From the NCBI RefSeq assembly GCF_002210165.1, contig NZ_AQQP01000013.1:62001-126000 (forward strand): 64,000 nucleotides of DNA, written 5' to 3'. Below, one piece after another: positions 62,253 to 64,000 of the stretch (positions are counted from its first letter, which is position 1; every line of letters begins with the position of its first letter). Source of the DNA: Phaeobacter sp. 22II1-1F12B. GTDB taxonomy: Bacteria; Pseudomonadota; Alphaproteobacteria; Rhodobacterales; Rhodobacteraceae. The notes below the pieces were generated by a model, which had not been told where the DNA came from, did no database searches, and saw only the letters and a program-made list of their open reading frames with translations. The position numbers and the translations under genes were made by a program.

Positions 62253-63443
62253 TCAGTAGGTGTCCTTTGATTGAGCAGAGGGCAGGTCCTGTTCCAGCGC
62301 GGCCAGGATGCGCGCCGTATCGGCGCCTACGGTTGGTGCGGGGATAGGGGCGACCTGTGGGTGAGCCGCGAAACGCATCGGCAGCCCTGGAACAGGGACC
62401 GTGCCCAGGTCTGGATGCGGAAGGTCATGGATCATGCCGCGGGCGCGCATGTCATCGTCCGACACCACCTCAGCGAGCGTGCGCACCGGGGCGCCCGGCA
62501 CATGTGCGCTGCTCAGGGCCGCGAAAATCTCGGCGCGGGTCTGACTTGAGGTCCACGCCGTCACCCAGCCATCGACTTGGGCACGCCGCGCGCAGCGCGC
62601 GGGTCCCGCGGCCAGTTCGGGATCTTCGGCCAGATCAGGGCGACCCATGGCCCGGGTCAGCTGCTGCCAGTGGCGATCATTCAGGCACATGATGGCCACC
62701 TGCCCGTCGCGCGCCGGAAACAGGTCGTAGGGTGCGACCTTGAGCACGGCCTGACTGTTGCCGGCCCGGTCGGCGAACCCGTCAGGCGCCAGCAGATAGC
62801 TTGCGATATTCGACGCCAGCGCGTGGTGCGTGACGTCCTGCATCGCGATCTGGACAAAGTCCCCGCGCCCTGTCGCGCCGCGCGCATGCAACGCCGCCAT
62901 AATGCCACCAAAAAGGTGGATACCGCCCAGAAAATCGGTGATCGCTGCGCCGCATTTCACCGGCGGACCATCGGGAAACCCGGTCACCGACATCAGCCCG
63001 GTCAGGGCCTGAATAGGAAAATCCATCGCCGGCGCATCGCGATAGACGGAATCGGCCGCGTAACCCTTTCCTGACCCCATGACCAGGCGCGGATTGCGGG
63101 CACAGAGTGTTTCCCACCCCAGCCCCAGTTTCTCCATCGTACCGGGACGGAAATTCTCGATTAGAACATCGGCCGAATCTGCCAGCGCCAGCAGGGCGCT
63201 GCGCCCGCCCTCGGACCCCAGATCAAGCGTCACGCTCTGTTTGCTGGAATTGAGCATCATCGCTGCGGGGTTCTCGCGCCCGCCCGCGATGCCGCGGATA
63301 CTGTCGCCGCCGGGCGGCTCGACCTTGATGACCTCGGCCCCCATGAGCGCGAACATCAGACCGCAATAGGGCCCAAGGTAGACCTGCCCGAGGTCGATCA
63401 CCCGAAGACCGGCCAGCGGGCCACAATCGGGCGCCGCGTTCAT
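62253..63443 (-). CDS. CaiB/BaiF family CoA-transferase
   Basis: A 396-residue class III CoA-transferase: LAGLRVIDLGQVYLGPYCG, MGAEVIKVEPPGGDS, NSSKQSVTLDLGSEGGRS and IENFRPGTMEKLGLG. Asp170 in GAAITDFLGG is the probable nucleophile. The start is ATG 63443, which forms ATGA with the crotonase stop; the open frame further upstream to 63833 is a shadow of that gene. It should activate the acid brought in by the TRAP system of the same operon. Confidence 0.9.
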   Translation of the reverse strand: MNAAPDCGPLAGLRVIDLGQVYLGPYCGLMFALMGAEVIKVEPPGGDSIRGIAGGRENPAAMMLNSSKQSVTLDLGSEGGRSALLALADSADVLIENFRPGTMEKLGLGWETLCARNPRLVMGSGKGYAADSVYRDAPAMDFPIQALTGLMSVTGFPDGPPVKCGAAITDFLGGIHLFGGIMAALHARGATGRGDFVQIAMQDVTHHALASNIASYLLAPDGFADRAGNSQAVLKVAPYDLFPARDGQVAIMCLNDRHWQQLTRAMGRPDLAEDPELAAGPARCARRAQVDGWVTAWTSSQTRAEIFAALSSAHVPGAPVRTLAEVVSDDDMRARGMIHDLPHPDLGTVPVPGLPMRFAAHPQVAPIPAPTVGADTARILAALEQDLPSAQSKDTY

Positions 63444-64000
63444 GATCCGACAAAGCCCGGCGGGCGCTTTTCCTTGAAAGAGGCGACCGCCTCGCGGTGA
63501 TCTGCGGTCTGCATGATATGGGCTTCGGCGGTTGCCTCGATCTCGAGATAGGTCGCGAAATCGCAATCCATGCCACGGTTCAGCATCGACTTGCCCAGCC
63601 CAAAGGCTCGGGTCGGCCCTTCGGCCAGACGCACGGCCAGCGCATCGGCCTCTGCGTCGAGCGCGTCTTCTTCGTGGATTGCGTGGACGATCCCAAGGTC
63701 GTGCGCCTCTTGGGCATCGATCACCTGGGCCGTCAGGAACATCGCCTTCGCCCGCTGCGTCCCGACCGTCCGCGCCAGCAAGTAAAGCCCGCCACCGTCG
63801 GGCACGATCGCCACGCGCGCATAGGCCTGGCAAAAGCGGGCCGAGGGCGCGGCCAGGATCACGTCAGCCAGAAGCGCAATGTTGAACCCCACGCCAAAGG
63901 CCGGCCCGGCAACCGCCGCGACGACCGGCTTTTCAAGATCATATAGCATCCGGGTTACGCGGTGCTGTTGTTTCATGCGGTCCCGCATGGCCACAGGCGA
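63440..64000 (-). CDS. Enoyl-CoA hydratase/isomerase family protein (5' end outside window)
   Basis: The frame is open to the window edge, so the N-terminus is missing; at least 186 residues are present. Visible marks are VVAAVAGPAFGVGFNIALLAD and YARVAIVPDGGGLYLLAR, again the PDGG form seen in isomerase-type crotonases rather than a QPE hydratase motif. The C-terminus FKEKRPPGFVGS is complete. It overlaps the CoA-transferase start by four bases. Confidence 0.87.
   Translation of the reverse strand, partial: SPVAMRDRMKQQHRVTRMLYDLEKPVVAAVAGPAFGVGFNIALLADVILAAPSARFCQAYARVAIVPDGGGLYLLARTVGTQRAKAMFLTAQVIDAQEAHDLGIVHAIHEEDALDAEADALAVRLAEGPTRAFGLGKSMLNRGMDCDFATYLEIEATAEAHIMQTADHREAVASFKEKRPPGFVGS

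Overview
The window is G+C-rich DNA packed with short-spaced, translationally coupled genes. Gene content (five TRAP uptake systems, many CaiB/BaiF CoA-transferases and acyl-CoA dehydrogenases, IclR and GntR regulators, an IS66 element) fits an alphaproteobacterium of the Rhodobacterales type. That placement is inferred from content and style, not from a marker gene. No rRNA, tRNA or CRISPR array was seen.

Layout. (A) 1-5251: a GntR regulator (3' end outside the window) and a CaiB/BaiF CoA-transferase on the minus strand, divergent from a plus-strand TRAP transporter (DctQ, DctM, DctP). (B) 5.6-9.2 kb: a decay zone with remnants of an SDR, a CoA-transferase, a branched-chain amino-acid-type binding protein and a LivF ATPase. 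(C) 21322 down to 9261: an 11-gene minus-strand operon: TRAP transporter, SDR, acyl-CoA dehydrogenase, AMP-forming ligase, MaoC hydratase, ADP-forming CoA ligase, citryl-CoA lyase-like protein, CoA-transferase, second dehydrogenase. An intact IS66 element with a perfect 8-bp target duplication lies upstream. (D) 29829 down to 24332: CoA-transferase, dehydrogenase, ADP-forming ligase, then an IclR regulator with its own palindrome. (E) 29986-35334, plus strand: split ADP-forming ligase, MaoC-like protein, dehydrogenase, cysteine-less thiolase-like protein, DUF35 protein. (F) 41744 down to 35418: a membrane permease, class I CoA-transferase alpha and beta subunits, and a TAXI-type TRAP system. 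(G) 42254-45887, plus: MmgE/PrpD protein and two dehydrogenases. (H) 47263 down to 45928: degenerate-site MaoC protein and an IclR regulator. (I) 47584-55961, plus: two dehydrogenases, TAXI-type TRAP system, thioesterase, SDR, DUF35, second cysteine-less thiolase-like protein. (J) 64000 down to 56030: two crotonases, CoA-transferase, two dehydrogenases and a TRAP transporter.

How it fits together. Each operon repeats one logic: import a carboxylate (TRAP), make the CoA thioester (CoA-transferase or ligase), desaturate (acyl-CoA dehydrogenase), hydrate or isomerise (MaoC, crotonase), oxidise (SDR) and cleave (citryl-CoA lyase-like enzyme, or a thiolase-like/DUF35 pair lacking the thiolase cysteine and so probably a retro-aldolase). 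The substrates cannot be read from the sequence. A perfect CACATATGTG palindrome in front of operons F, G and I (the last shared with H) suggests one regulator, probably the IclR protein of H, controls them together. The best candidate for something new is this E-to-I block: paired dehydrogenases, MaoC-fold proteins with altered active sites and two thiolase-like/DUF35 pairs under a shared operator.
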